Assembly (NCBI RefSeq): GCF_016908195.1
Contig: NZ_JAFBDK010000009.1
Span: 62,001 to 126,000 of the forward strand
Source: Jeotgalibacillus terrae
GTDB lineage: Bacteria; Bacillota; Bacilli; Bacillales; Jeotgalibacillaceae
Length of the DNA: 64,000 nt
Direction of reading: 5' to 3'
Made by a program: the position numbers and the translations under genes. Below the pieces are notes generated by a model. That model did no database searches and had not been told where the DNA came from. It was given only the letters and a program-made list of their open reading frames with translations. Below, in pieces: positions 16,212-24,193 of this stretch (position 1 is its first letter; every line of letters starts with the position of its first letter).

Positions 16212-16766
16212 TCAGTATATAAATGGAATCAGCCTGTATCTGTGCTTCATCCATTGTTCATATTCCGGGCCGAACTTTGACATAAGCAGCTTCTCTTCAT
16301 AACGGATTCTGATCAAGAGTGTAAAGGTCAGAGCTACTGCACCAAGTACTGTTGCAATGACGCTTGTAAAGAAAAGTGTCATCCCTGTACCAATAAAAAA
16401 AAGACCTGTGTATAACGGGTGACGCAGCTTACGGTAAGGACCTGTACTGACAATCTGATCCCCTTCTCTTACTGTTACGTGACGGGTGAACTGGGCTTTC
16501 AGATGAAGGATTCCCCAGTACCTTAAGAACACACCCAGCGCGAAAAGAAGTAATCCGATCCATACCAGCGCTTCACCTGCTGCAGTCCCTCTCAGTTCCT
16601 GAAGCACAAGAGACAGCAGAATCATCGCTAACAGACTCATCAGAATATAGTAAAATGATTTCTGTTCCAAAGGGTCTCCCTCACCGGTACCCCGATTACG
16701 GAAGAATATAAATTCCCCAATCCATGCAATACTGACAACGATAAATATCCATTCAGCTACAGACAT
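16212..16766 (-). CDS. isoprenylcysteine carboxyl methyltransferase-like membrane protein
   Basis: A 184-residue integral membrane protein with about five helices and the ICMT/PEMT signature near its C-terminus: GPYRKLRHPLYTG (about 118-130) and RIRYEEKLLMSKFGPEYEQW. Such enzymes transfer a methyl group from SAM to lipophilic carboxylates or amines. It is first in a two-gene operon with the CrtP-like oxidase, so it may methylate an oxidised carotenoid end or act on an isoprenoid; this is inference from context. GGAAGGAG lies ahead of the ATG. Confidence 0.82.
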   Translation of the reverse strand: MSVAEWIFIVVSIAWIGEFIFFRNRGTGEGDPLEQKSFYYILMSLLAMILLSLVLQELRGTAAGEALVWIGLLLFALGVFLRYWGILHLKAQFTRHVTVREGDQIVSTGPYRKLRHPLYTGLFFIGTGMTLFFTSVIATVLGAVALTFTLLIRIRYEEKLLMSKFGPEYEQWMKHRYRLIPFIY

Positions 16767-16864
16767 TGGCTGCTCCTTCCGCTTTCTTTAAATATATAGA
16801 ATTTTCAGACTTAAAACAATGAATAAGAAGCGCGTATACTGCTGTTATTTCCTATTTCAAGCGT

Positions 16865-16898
16865 AAAAAAACCTTCTTATGTTGAAAAGAAGGTTTTC
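16865..16898. terminator. intrinsic terminator-like hairpin
   Basis: AAAAACCTTCTT...AAGAAGGTTTTC with A and T tracts on both sides. On the minus strand it follows the C-rich tail of array 3. Confidence 0.8.
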
Positions 16899-16974
16899 TT
16901 ACATCTATTTATGAAAAGCTCAATTAAAGCTGACTGCTGAGTTGAGCTTCAGGGAGACTCTGAACAGTGTCCAT

Positions 16975-17161
16975 GGGTAGGGACGGGTAAAACCTTTCGG
17001 GTCATATAAGCCGGATTACGGGTCACATGTGATGATTTACCGGTCACAATATGCTTTTTACGGGTCACAATACTCCCGATAGAGCTTTTACAGGTCACAC
17101 CTGCAATTATATAGGTCATTAATTGAGTTTTACGGGTCACATCATCCAAATTACCGGTCAC
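16975..17161 (-). repeat. 21-bp phased array 3 (core GTGACCCGTAAA), minus orientation
   Basis: Read on the minus strand, eight units start at 17161, 17140, 17119, 17098, 17068, 17047, 17026 and 17005. All are 21 bp except the fourth, which is 30 bp. The core is GTGACC(C/G/T)GTAAA. After the eighth unit comes TTTTACCCGTCCCTACCC, a C-rich tail, and then the terminator-like hairpin at 16865. The array lies just downstream of cstA. A 70-codon open frame through it is a by-product of the 3-divisible period. Confidence 0.9.
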
Positions 17162-17187
17162 ATCCGCCAGGATTTGTATTTTACAAA

Positions 17188-18645
17188 TCAGGCAGAACGA
17201 TCAAGTTCTTCATCTACGACAATCGGACGCAGACCTGAGTCGCTTGCGGCAAGACGCACTTTGACAGTATAGAAGAATGCAGCAATTGATGCAGCTGTGA
17301 TCAGCGCAGCTCCTGCATATGCAATTTCAATCGGCAGTCTGAAGCCGATTTCTGCATTCAGGATATAAGTGAATGTGGCCATCGTAATAAATGCAGCCGG
17401 AACTGCTGCAATCCAGAAGTTTTTCCGCTGGAGTGCGAGGTACATTGCACCAACCCATAAGGCGATCATAGCGGTTGACTGATTCGCCCAGGAGAAGTAT
17501 CTCCAAAGCAGGTTAAAGTCTACCTGTGTCAACACGACTGAGATAACAAACAGCGGCAGTGCAATCCAGAGACGGTTTGATATTTTCTTTTGACCCACTT
17601 TAATATAATCAGCAATAATCATACGCGCACTTCTGAATGCAGTATCCCCTGATGTAATCGGCAGAACGATCACACCAAGAATCGCAAGTGTACCGCCAAT
17701 TGCACCTAGTGTTGTAATCGACACTTCTCTTACAACTGCTGCCGGTCCGCCTGCAGCAAGTACTTCATTCAGACCCTCACCACTGAACAGTGCCATACCG
17801 GCTGCTGCCCAGATCATTGCAATGATTCCCTCTAAGATCATCATGCCGTAGAAGATTTTTCTTCCCTGGCTTTCTTTTTGAGTCGTTCTTGAAATGATCG
17901 GTGACTGTGTTGCATGGAACCCTGATAGTGCACCACATGAAATGGTCAGGAACAATAGCGGGAACACCGCGAGTCCACCCGGATGCATATTTTCAAATGT
18001 CATCTCAGGAATCGGATGTCCCTGAACGATCAACGCACCGCCAACTCCAATTGCACTGATGACAAGCAGTGCACCGAAGATTGGATATAGACGGCCAATG
18101 ACTTTATCGACCGGAAGTAATGTTGCCACAATGTAATACAGGAAGATTGCTACAACGATTGCACCCATTGTTACCCATGCAGGTGAAATATCTGCGATCA
18201 GGGCAGCAGGTGCAGTGACAAATACTGTTCCTACAAGTACCAGCAACAGAATTGAGAATGCATTTACAACATGTCTGAAGGCTTTTCCAAGGAACTTTCC
18301 TGCAAGTTCTGGGAGGTGAGCCCCTCTGTTTCTGATTGAGATCATGCCTGTTAAGTAATCATGAACGGCTCCGGCAAAAATACAGCCGAATACGATCCAT
18401 AAAAATGCAACCGGCCCGTATAGTGCCCCCATAATTGGACCAAAGATCGGACCGACCCCTGCGATATTGAGCAGTTGAATCATTGAATTTCTTTTTGTAT
18501 CCATCGGCACGTAATCCACACCGTCAGCATTGGCATAAGCCGGCGTCATACGTTCTTCCTTCACCCCGAATATTTTCTCTACAAACTTACCATACGTAAA
18601 ATACCCAACAATTAATAGAGCAATTGCGACGAGAAATGTAACCAT
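17188..18645 (-). CDS. cstA: CstA/BtsT-family carbon starvation (pyruvate/peptide) transporter
   Basis: A 485-residue transporter with about twelve to thirteen membrane helices, on the short side for the CstA family. The N-terminal GVDYVPMDTKRNSMIQLLNIAGVGPIFGP segment is the family signature, and GDTAFRSARMIIAD occurs near 330. In E. coli, CstA and BtsT import pyruvate and some peptides under carbon limitation, BtsT being controlled by the LytS/LytTR-type system BtsSR. Here a LytS/LytTR pair lies directly upstream on the same strand, so a BtsSR-BtsT-like unit is likely. The transported compound is inferred by family. Confidence 0.88.
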   Translation of the reverse strand: MVTFLVAIALLIVGYFTYGKFVEKIFGVKEERMTPAYANADGVDYVPMDTKRNSMIQLLNIAGVGPIFGPIMGALYGPVAFLWIVFGCIFAGAVHDYLTGMISIRNRGAHLPELAGKFLGKAFRHVVNAFSILLLVLVGTVFVTAPAALIADISPAWVTMGAIVVAIFLYYIVATLLPVDKVIGRLYPIFGALLVISAIGVGGALIVQGHPIPEMTFENMHPGGLAVFPLLFLTISCGALSGFHATQSPIISRTTQKESQGRKIFYGMMILEGIIAMIWAAAGMALFSGEGLNEVLAAGGPAAVVREVSITTLGAIGGTLAILGVIVLPITSGDTAFRSARMIIADYIKVGQKKISNRLWIALPLFVISVVLTQVDFNLLWRYFSWANQSTAMIALWVGAMYLALQRKNFWIAAVPAAFITMATFTYILNAEIGFRLPIEIAYAGAALITAASIAAFFYTVKVRLAASDSGLRPIVVDEELDRSA

Positions 18646-18708
18646 TTATCTTTCCCCCTCATCATTTTTGTATCCGCTTTCATTTTATCTGCTCTGTTCA
18701 TTTTTTGG

Positions 18709-18739
18709 ACAAAATACGGACAACGTGATACAAATCCGG
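18709..18739 (-). promoter_or_regulatory. putative LytTR-binding direct repeat upstream of cstA
   Basis: On the minus strand CCGGATTTGT is repeated as CCGTATTTTGT exactly 21 bases further on, the two-turn direct-repeat geometry that LytTR regulators use. A possible -10 TAAAAT follows about 20 bases later, and cstA starts some 64 bases from the second repeat. Confidence 0.55.
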
Positions 18740-18749
18740 TTTGAAAAGT

Positions 18750-18800
18750 AAAAATAAACGCCTGAACTGTATGAAGAAAATCTTCACAGTTCAAGCGTTT
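18750..18800 (-). terminator. terminator of the lytSR-type operon
   Basis: On the minus strand AAACGCTTGAACTGT pairs with ACAGTTCAGGCGTTT, followed by ATTTTTA. The response regulator stop codon lies within the hairpin. Confidence 0.75.
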
Positions 18801-19503
18801 CACGTAAATCTTTTACATAATTTCTGCTGACTGGAATCAGCTTCTCACTATTTCTCACTTTCAGTTCAAATACATTGGTACTCCAGGAGACGAGTTCTTC
18901 CACTTTTTTAATGTTCACCAGGTATCCTTTATGGACCCGGAAAAATGAAAATGGTTTGAGCTTGTTTTCAAGATCCTTTAAAGAGGATTTAGTCGGATAC
19001 GTTCCTTTTTCACTGACAAGAAACGTATCGCGCCCTTCTCTGTATACATATAGTAATTCACCCGGCTCAAGATAAATGATTCTGTCTTCACTCTGCACTG
19101 CCAGTCTTCCGGCTGAAGGCAGCTTTACTTCCTTGGGCTGTATTCTTAATTTCAACCGGCTGATGGCCTGATCGAGCTGATTTTCATCGAAAGGTTTCAG
19201 TAGATAGTCAACTGCCTCCACCCTGAAGGCTTTTACAGCATAGTCTGGATAAGCCGTTGCAAAAATAATGGCCGGCGGTTTTTTCATTTTCTGGAGTGCT
19301 TCAGCCAGCTCCACTCCATTCATACCGGTCATTTCTATATCGAGAAACAGTACATCCGGTTCTTCGGTAAGCACCATTTCCATTCCTTTTTCTGCAGACG
19401 GCGCTTCACCGATCACCAATATATCTGAATGGACTTTCAAAAGGTGAAGCAGTTCCTGCCTGCTGAGCGGTTCGTCATCAATGATCACTGCCCGTATTTC
19501 CAT
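18784..19503 (-). CDS. LytTR-family response regulator (BtsR/LytR-type)
   Basis: A 239-residue response regulator. The receiver domain (1-120) has the acidic pair in IDDEP, the phosphoacceptor in VLFLDIEMTGMNG (D54 region), a conserved Thr in FATAY and Lys in LLKPFDE. The C-terminal LytTR domain (about 135-239) binds direct repeats, with the typical SLKDLENKL, FFRVHKGYLVN and VPVSRNYVKDLRE. It starts 2 bases after the kinase stop, with AAAGGAG upstream inside the kinase gene. It most likely activates cstA through the repeat at 18709-18739. Confidence 0.92.
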   Translation of the reverse strand: MEIRAVIIDDEPLSRQELLHLLKVHSDILVIGEAPSAEKGMEMVLTEEPDVLFLDIEMTGMNGVELAEALQKMKKPPAIIFATAYPDYAVKAFRVEAVDYLLKPFDENQLDQAISRLKLRIQPKEVKLPSAGRLAVQSEDRIIYLEPGELLYVYREGRDTFLVSEKGTYPTKSSLKDLENKLKPFSFFRVHKGYLVNIKKVEELVSWSTNVFELKVRNSEKLIPVSRNYVKDLRETLEL

Positions 19504-19505
19504 GG

Positions 19506-21266
19506 CTACATAACTCCTTTAGCAAATTCTTCATTTGGACAGGGAACAGAGAAGCTGACGATCGTTCCCTTCATTTCTGCTGATTGAATAGACAGCTTTG
19601 ACTGCTCGCCGATGATTTTGATCAGGCGTTCATTCAGGTTGTAGAGACCAATCCCGGTTCCTTTTTCAGATGTGACTGTAGTTTCAAGGAGTGATTCGAT
19701 CCGGGTTTTTTCAATTCCTTCTCCATTGTCTTCAACTTCGATTCTGATTCTGTCCCCATCTTTAAAGGCTCTTACAATTAATCTGCCTTCTTCACTTTTC
19801 CCTTTCAGTCCGTGCTTTACTGCGTTTTCAACGAGTGGTTGCAGGGTGAGCGGCGGAACAGATGCTGAGAGCGCCGTATCCTCAATTTCATAAAATACAT
19901 CCAGCCGGTCAAAAAACCTGGCTTCTTCGATTGATAAGTATGATTTCACATGTTCAATCTCTTCGCTCAGTGTAGAGACTTTTCTTGTGGTACCGGCCAG
20001 ATTCTGCCTGAAGAACGCTGACAAAGAAATCAGCAATTTCCTCGCATGATCAGGATTCGTTCTGATCAGCGATACAATTGTGTTCAGCGCGTTAAATAGA
20101 AAGTGAGGACTTACCTGCGCCTGAAGCATTTTAATCTCAGATTCTCTGGCAAGCTCACGGTGTTTTTCTCCATCTGCAATTTCAAGCTGATGACTTAATA
20201 ATGTTGTCAGCCCGGTGATCAATTCAAGCATGATAGGCGAGATGGAACGTTCTGATGAAAAATATACTTTTAACGTGCCGATTGTCTGGTCTTTTCTTTT
20301 AAGAGGCGCAATAACTGCCGCCTGAAGCATGCAGTCAGGGTCCATACACTGAATAGAGTCTTTACCTACTGTCACGCCCTGTCCGGATTCAATCACGTAC
20401 CTTGTGGCTTCAGTCCGTATTTCTTCTCCTGCCCCGTGGTGATCAAGACCGCTGCCGATATGAGACAGAATCTTTTTACGGTCTGTAATCGCGACCGCTA
20501 AAGATGGAATTTCTTTATATAGTATCGCGCATACTTCTGCTGCAGATACAGGTGTTAAACCTTTTCTCATATGCGTAAGTGTCAGGTTGGCGATCCGCAG
20601 CGCTTTCTGGGATTGAACAGCCCCCATACGCTCCTCTTCCTGAATAACGCTTTTGATAATCAATACGAATAGGGCTGTACCGATTCCATTTGCAAGGATC
20701 ATCGGAAGGCCAATCTCCTCTACGAGTGCAACAGACCTTTCAAAAGGCCGTGCCACTCCCAGAATGATCAACATTTGTACCGCTTCAGCAGAAGCACCTA
20801 CAACAAAAGCAGCCTGTGTTGAAATAATTCTGTTCTTCTTCTGCTTTTTTGAAATCACGCCTGCAAGGATCCCGGCAATAATCGTGGCAATTCCGCATGC
20901 AATGCCGGTAAAGCCGCCAAGTGTCATCCGGTGGACCCCGGCAATCAGGCCTGCACCAACACCAATGCGCCAGCCGCCGAGCAGCCCTGCTACAACGACG
21001 CCAAGCACTCTTGAGTTCGCAATTGCTTCATCATCATTCAGCACTCTTGTCCACCGGTCCATTGAATCTTCAATCGGATTGACAATAATACCGGTATACG
21101 TGCCGATAATGCCAAAGCAGCCAAAGACAATCACCAGCAGAATCCGCTGTTTATTATCAATTTTAGATTGTGAATCGAACAGTCTTCTGAAAAACGGTAA
21201 TCTCGTTAACAGAAAGGCAACTGTGACGATAATGCCGAGACGTTCAATCATGGCAAGTATAAGCAT
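19506..21266 (-). CDS. LytS-type sensor histidine kinase
   Basis: A 586-residue membrane sensor. Residues 1-190 form the 5TM-5TMR_LYT sensor module with the signature NSRVLGVVVAGLLGGWRIG and GLIAGVHRMTLGGFTG; a GAF-like domain follows (about 220-350); then the His_kinase phosphoacceptor box QVSPHFLFNALNTI and a HATPase domain with NAVKHG and DNGEGI. BtsS, the E. coli pyruvate sensor, has the same architecture. The start at 21266 has AGAAGGTGA upstream; the longer frame to 21305 adds a non-conserved stretch. Confidence 0.9.
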   Translation of the reverse strand: MLILAMIERLGIIVTVAFLLTRLPFFRRLFDSQSKIDNKQRILLVIVFGCFGIIGTYTGIIVNPIEDSMDRWTRVLNDDEAIANSRVLGVVVAGLLGGWRIGVGAGLIAGVHRMTLGGFTGIACGIATIIAGILAGVISKKQKKNRIISTQAAFVVGASAEAVQMLIILGVARPFERSVALVEEIGLPMILANGIGTALFVLIIKSVIQEEERMGAVQSQKALRIANLTLTHMRKGLTPVSAAEVCAILYKEIPSLAVAITDRKKILSHIGSGLDHHGAGEEIRTEATRYVIESGQGVTVGKDSIQCMDPDCMLQAAVIAPLKRKDQTIGTLKVYFSSERSISPIMLELITGLTTLLSHQLEIADGEKHRELARESEIKMLQAQVSPHFLFNALNTIVSLIRTNPDHARKLLISLSAFFRQNLAGTTRKVSTLSEEIEHVKSYLSIEEARFFDRLDVFYEIEDTALSASVPPLTLQPLVENAVKHGLKGKSEEGRLIVRAFKDGDRIRIEVEDNGEGIEKTRIESLLETTVTSEKGTGIGLYNLNERLIKIIGEQSKLSIQSAEMKGTIVSFSVPCPNEEFAKGVM

Positions 21267-21369
21267 ATGATCACCTTCTGATTTTTTGTTAACGCTATCA
21301 TACACCTTTTATGTAAAATGGAGAAGCCGGATTTTCATTGTGGTAATCTTGTATATAAGAGGTGAAAAA

Positions 21370-21714
21370 ATGAAATCGACACAAATTATTCACGGGCATT
21401 ATGTGTACGGTGCTGTTACCGATTCTGAAACAAGATGTGGTCACTATCACAGTGAAAAGGATATTATTGCAATCAAATTTTATTGCTGCAGACAATACTT
21501 TCCCTGTGTCAGCTGTCACGAGGAAAGCGGCTGCGGCAACAGACAGGTGTGGCCTGCTGAACATTTTAGCGAAAAAGCAATTCTCTGCGGAAAATGTGGA
21601 ACCGAGTTGACGATTGACGAATATTTGCAGTCAAATTCAACTTGCCCATCATGCAAAGCAGCCTTTAATCCCGGCTGCAGTCTGCATAAACACCTTTACT
21701 TCGAAACCCACTAA
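21370..21714 (+). CDS. CHY-type zinc finger protein
   Basis: A 114-residue soluble protein rich in cysteine and histidine. It carries the CHY zinc-finger pattern: CGHYHSEKD, FYCC, FPCVSCHEE, then AILCGKCGTELTIDEY, CPSCKAAFNPGCSLHKHLYF. Several Cys/His pairs would bind two or three zinc ions. Bacterial members are uncharacterised; fungal and plant relatives act in protein import or ubiquitination. The ATG at 21370 has AGAGGTG upstream, and the 28 in-frame codons before it are not supported. It diverges from the LytS-type gene. Confidence 0.85.
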   Translation: MKSTQIIHGHYVYGAVTDSETRCGHYHSEKDIIAIKFYCCRQYFPCVSCHEESGCGNRQVWPAEHFSEKAILCGKCGTELTIDEYLQSNSTCPSCKAAFNPGCSLHKHLYFETH

Positions 21715-21781
21715 CAGTTGATTAAGAGCTTCATAGTGTGTTTAGATAGTAGAAGAAAAAGTTTGTAAAGGAGTTGCCCCT

Positions 21782-22576
21782 TTGCTTCATTATCGTACGT
21801 ATTTCAGACAGCAGTCCCTCCCCTGGGTGACATTCATTCACGGAGCGGGAGGCAGTTCGAGCATATGGTTCAAACAGATTAAAGAATATAGAAAACATTT
21901 TAATGTACTTGTGATCGATCTCCGAGGACACGGTCAATCCGAGCGCGGCCGCTGGAGAAAAGGTGACACGTTCAGAGAAATTGCAAAAGAAGTCATCGAC
22001 GTACTTGATGCTGAAAAAATAACCCATTCACATTTTATCGGGATTTCACTCGGGACAATTGTCGTTCAGACGATAACAAGTGAGTATACGCGATATGTCC
22101 GCTCGCAGACATTGTGTGGCGCAATCATTCAGCTTGATATCCGCACAAAGTTTTTATTATGGGTCGGACGTACAACAAAGCGCTTTATCCCTTATATGCT
22201 GTTATATAAACTGTTTGCATGGATCATTATGCCAAACAGACGTCACGAGGAATCGAGACTTGCCTTTGTGAATTCTGCGAAGAAAATGTGCCAGAAAGAA
22301 TTTATCAAATGGTTCTCGCTGACCAAAATGATTAATCCTTATCTTGCAAAGCTTCAGCTTGATCATAAAGGTGTTCCGACATTCTTTGTCATGGGACAGG
22401 AGGATTACCTTTTCAGAGCACCTGTTGAGGAGCTTGTAAAGCGTGATCCGTCTCTAAGTTATGTCACTATCCGAAAATCAGGTCATGTCTGCAATATTGA
22501 CCAGCCGCAGGAATTTAATGACCGCACGATTGAATATATTAAGCAACAGGAAGAGATTTTCTCTATAACCGGCTGA
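21782..22576 (+). CDS. alpha/beta-fold hydrolase
   Basis: A 264-residue hydrolase. The oxyanion motif HGAGGSSSIW is near residue 20, the nucleophile elbow GISLGT near 90, the catalytic Asp in MGQEDYLF and His in KSGHVCNIDQP near the C-terminus. A basic, hydrophobic lid region (about 110-180, with KRFIPYMLLYKLFAWIIM) suggests a lipophilic substrate. The start is a TTG, supported by AAAGGAG 8 bases upstream. The substrate is unknown; it could be a lipase, esterase or thioesterase-like enzyme. Confidence 0.85.
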   Translation: MLHYRTYFRQQSLPWVTFIHGAGGSSSIWFKQIKEYRKHFNVLVIDLRGHGQSERGRWRKGDTFREIAKEVIDVLDAEKITHSHFIGISLGTIVVQTITSEYTRYVRSQTLCGAIIQLDIRTKFLLWVGRTTKRFIPYMLLYKLFAWIIMPNRRHEESRLAFVNSAKKMCQKEFIKWFSLTKMINPYLAKLQLDHKGVPTFFVMGQEDYLFRAPVEELVKRDPSLSYVTIRKSGHVCNIDQPQEFNDRTIEYIKQQEEIFSITG

Positions 22577-22595
22577 CCTGCAGCCGGTTTTTTCT
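22567..22595 (+). terminator. intrinsic terminator overlapping the hydrolase stop
   Basis: AACCGGCT/AGCCGGTT followed by a T tract; the TGA stop lies in the hairpin. Confidence 0.9.
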
Positions 22596-22611
22596 TTGTC
22601 TATTAAACTAT

Positions 22612-22797
22612 TAGCTCTGTTAAAGGTGGCTGTTGATTTCCGCTACAGGGGGAACGCTTTCCGCAGGGCGTGCGGTGAGCCTCCTCGAAGCTAAGCTTCT
22701 GCGGGGTCTCACCTGTCACGCTTATCCTGCTGGAGTCGTCCCCCTTCCGCTTCAATCACCAGCTGTGCTAAAACAATATTGGGCTTTAACATAGCCA
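22612..22797. repeat. MITE-like palindromic element, copy B
   Basis: 186 bp, about 90 percent like copy A by eye, with the same ends TAGCTCTGTTAAAG and CTTTAACATAGC. The central palindrome differs (CGAAGCTAAGCTTC in place of CGCGCTTCGCGC) but stays palindromic, so the hairpin and not its sequence is conserved. It lies between the hydrolase terminator and mscL. Confidence 0.88.
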
Positions 22798-22847
22798 AAC
22801 TATTAGTCAATTAGTATATAATAATCAAAAAAGGATGGTGGGAATAT

Positions 22848-23231
22848 ATGCTGAAGGAATTCAGGGAGTTTGCGATGCGTGGTAATGTACTTGAGCTTGC
22901 AATTGCTGTTGTACTTGGTGCTGCATTTGGAAAAATTGTGACTGCACTTGTTACTAATATTATTACACCGCTTGTTGGTATCATTCTTGGAGGAATTAAC
23001 TTCTCAGGACTTGCCCTGACAGTTGGAAATGCCGAGGTTACATATGGAATCTTTATTCAGGCCATTATTGACTTTATTATTGTGGCGTTTGCCATCTTTC
23101 TTTTCGTCAAACTGATTAATCGCTTTAAGCGCAAAGAAGAAGCGAAAGAGGAAGCAGCAGCACCTGTGGTTGATCCTCAGACTGAACTGCTGACTGAAAT
23201 CAGGGATTTACTAAAAAAAGAAAGAGTCTGA
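22848..23231 (+). CDS. mscL: large-conductance mechanosensitive channel
   Basis: A 127-residue channel subunit that forms a homopentamer in the membrane and releases solutes during hypo-osmotic shock. It starts [31 protein letters not shown], the strongly conserved N-terminal amphipathic helix and pore helix with the GNVxxLAxAVxxGxAF pattern; the second membrane helix is about residues 64-86, followed by a charged tail and a C-terminal helix. The length is normal. GGATGGTGGG precedes the ATG. It complements the betaine importer in osmotic control. Confidence 0.96.
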   Translation: MLKEFREFAMRGNVLELAIAVVLGAAFGKIVTALVTNIITPLVGIILGGINFSGLALTVGNAEVTYGIFIQAIIDFIIVAFAIFLFVKLINRFKRKEEAKEEAAAPVVDPQTELLTEIRDLLKKERV

Positions 23232-23238
23232 ATGTAAA

Positions 23239-23268
23239 AATCCGCCGGGGTCTCCGGCGGATTTTTTA
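23239..23268. terminator. bidirectional intrinsic terminator
   Basis: AATCCGCCGG/CCGGCGGATT with T tract, between converging mscL and appC-like gene. Confidence 0.92.
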
Positions 23269-24162
23269 TGTTTTCATTTTTGGATCGAGTGCATCCCGCA
23301 ACCCGTCACCCATTAAGTTAAATCCAAGTACAGCGAGCATAATCGCAAGTCCAGGGAAGAATAACGTCCATGGTGCCTGTACGAGCAGTGCTCTCGAGGC
23401 AGCAAGCATTGCACCCCACTCAGGTTCAGGAATCTGCGCGCCAAGTCCAAGGAATCCAAGCGCTGCGGCTTCTAGAATAGCTGTTGCAATCGCAAGTGAG
23501 CCCTGTACAATGATCGGCGTCATTGAGTTCGGCAGCACATGCGAAAACAGAATTCTGCTGTCGCTCATACCTATCGCTTTTGCAGCCATAATATATTCCT
23601 CTTCCTTTACACTCAATACCCGGGATCTGATCAAACGTCCAAAGTTCGGAATATTAATAATGGCAATCGCAATCAGTGCATTACGAAGTGATGGTCCAAG
23701 AATCGAGACGACAGCAATCGCCAGAAGGATACTTGGAAAAGCAAGCATGATATCGAAAATACGGGAGATAATTGTATCCACCCATTTTCCATAGTATCCT
23801 GCAATAATCCCGAGCATACTGCCGACAATGGCAGAGCCGACTACTGCAAGAAATCCTACCGTTAACGATAGTCTTGCCCCAAAAACCACACGGGAGAAGA
23901 TATCCCGTCCAAAGTCATCTGTGCCAAACCAGAAATCCGCAGATGGCGGCTGGAGTCTGTTTGGCAGATCCTGTTCATTTATACCCTGCGGTGCAATCAG
24001 AGGTGCAAATATTGCCACTAAAATAAAGAAGAAAACAATACTTGTTCCAACGAGTGCAATTTTGTTCTTTCTGAATTTCCTCCATGCCTCTTTCCATGGG
24101 GAAATCGTTTCTTCCTGAGGCGGCTTATTAGCCGGTTCCAGTCTTTGAGCTGGCTCACCCAT
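23266..24162 (-). CDS. appC: oligopeptide ABC transporter permease (AppC/OppC type)
   Basis: A 298-residue permease of the OppBC family, with an N-terminal cytoplasmic stretch, a first helix at about 33-55 (KIALVGTSIVFFFILVAIFA), a large extracytoplasmic loop containing FWFGTDDFGRDIFSRVVFGAR and the EAA loop EEEYIMAAKAIGMSDSRI. It is the last gene of the operon D-F-A-B-C, the order of the app operon of B. subtilis; the app name rests on that order, and Dpp-like dipeptide specificity is also possible. GAGGAG precedes the ATG. Confidence 0.88.
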   Translation of the reverse strand: MGEPAQRLEPANKPPQEETISPWKEAWRKFRKNKIALVGTSIVFFFILVAIFAPLIAPQGINEQDLPNRLQPPSADFWFGTDDFGRDIFSRVVFGARLSLTVGFLAVVGSAIVGSMLGIIAGYYGKWVDTIISRIFDIMLAFPSILLAIAVVSILGPSLRNALIAIAIINIPNFGRLIRSRVLSVKEEEYIMAAKAIGMSDSRILFSHVLPNSMTPIIVQGSLAIATAILEAAALGFLGLGAQIPEPEWGAMLAASRALLVQAPWTLFFPGLAIMLAVLGFNLMGDGLRDALDPKMKT

Positions 24163-24193
24163 TGCAAGTCACTCCTCTCTTACTTTCATGTCT

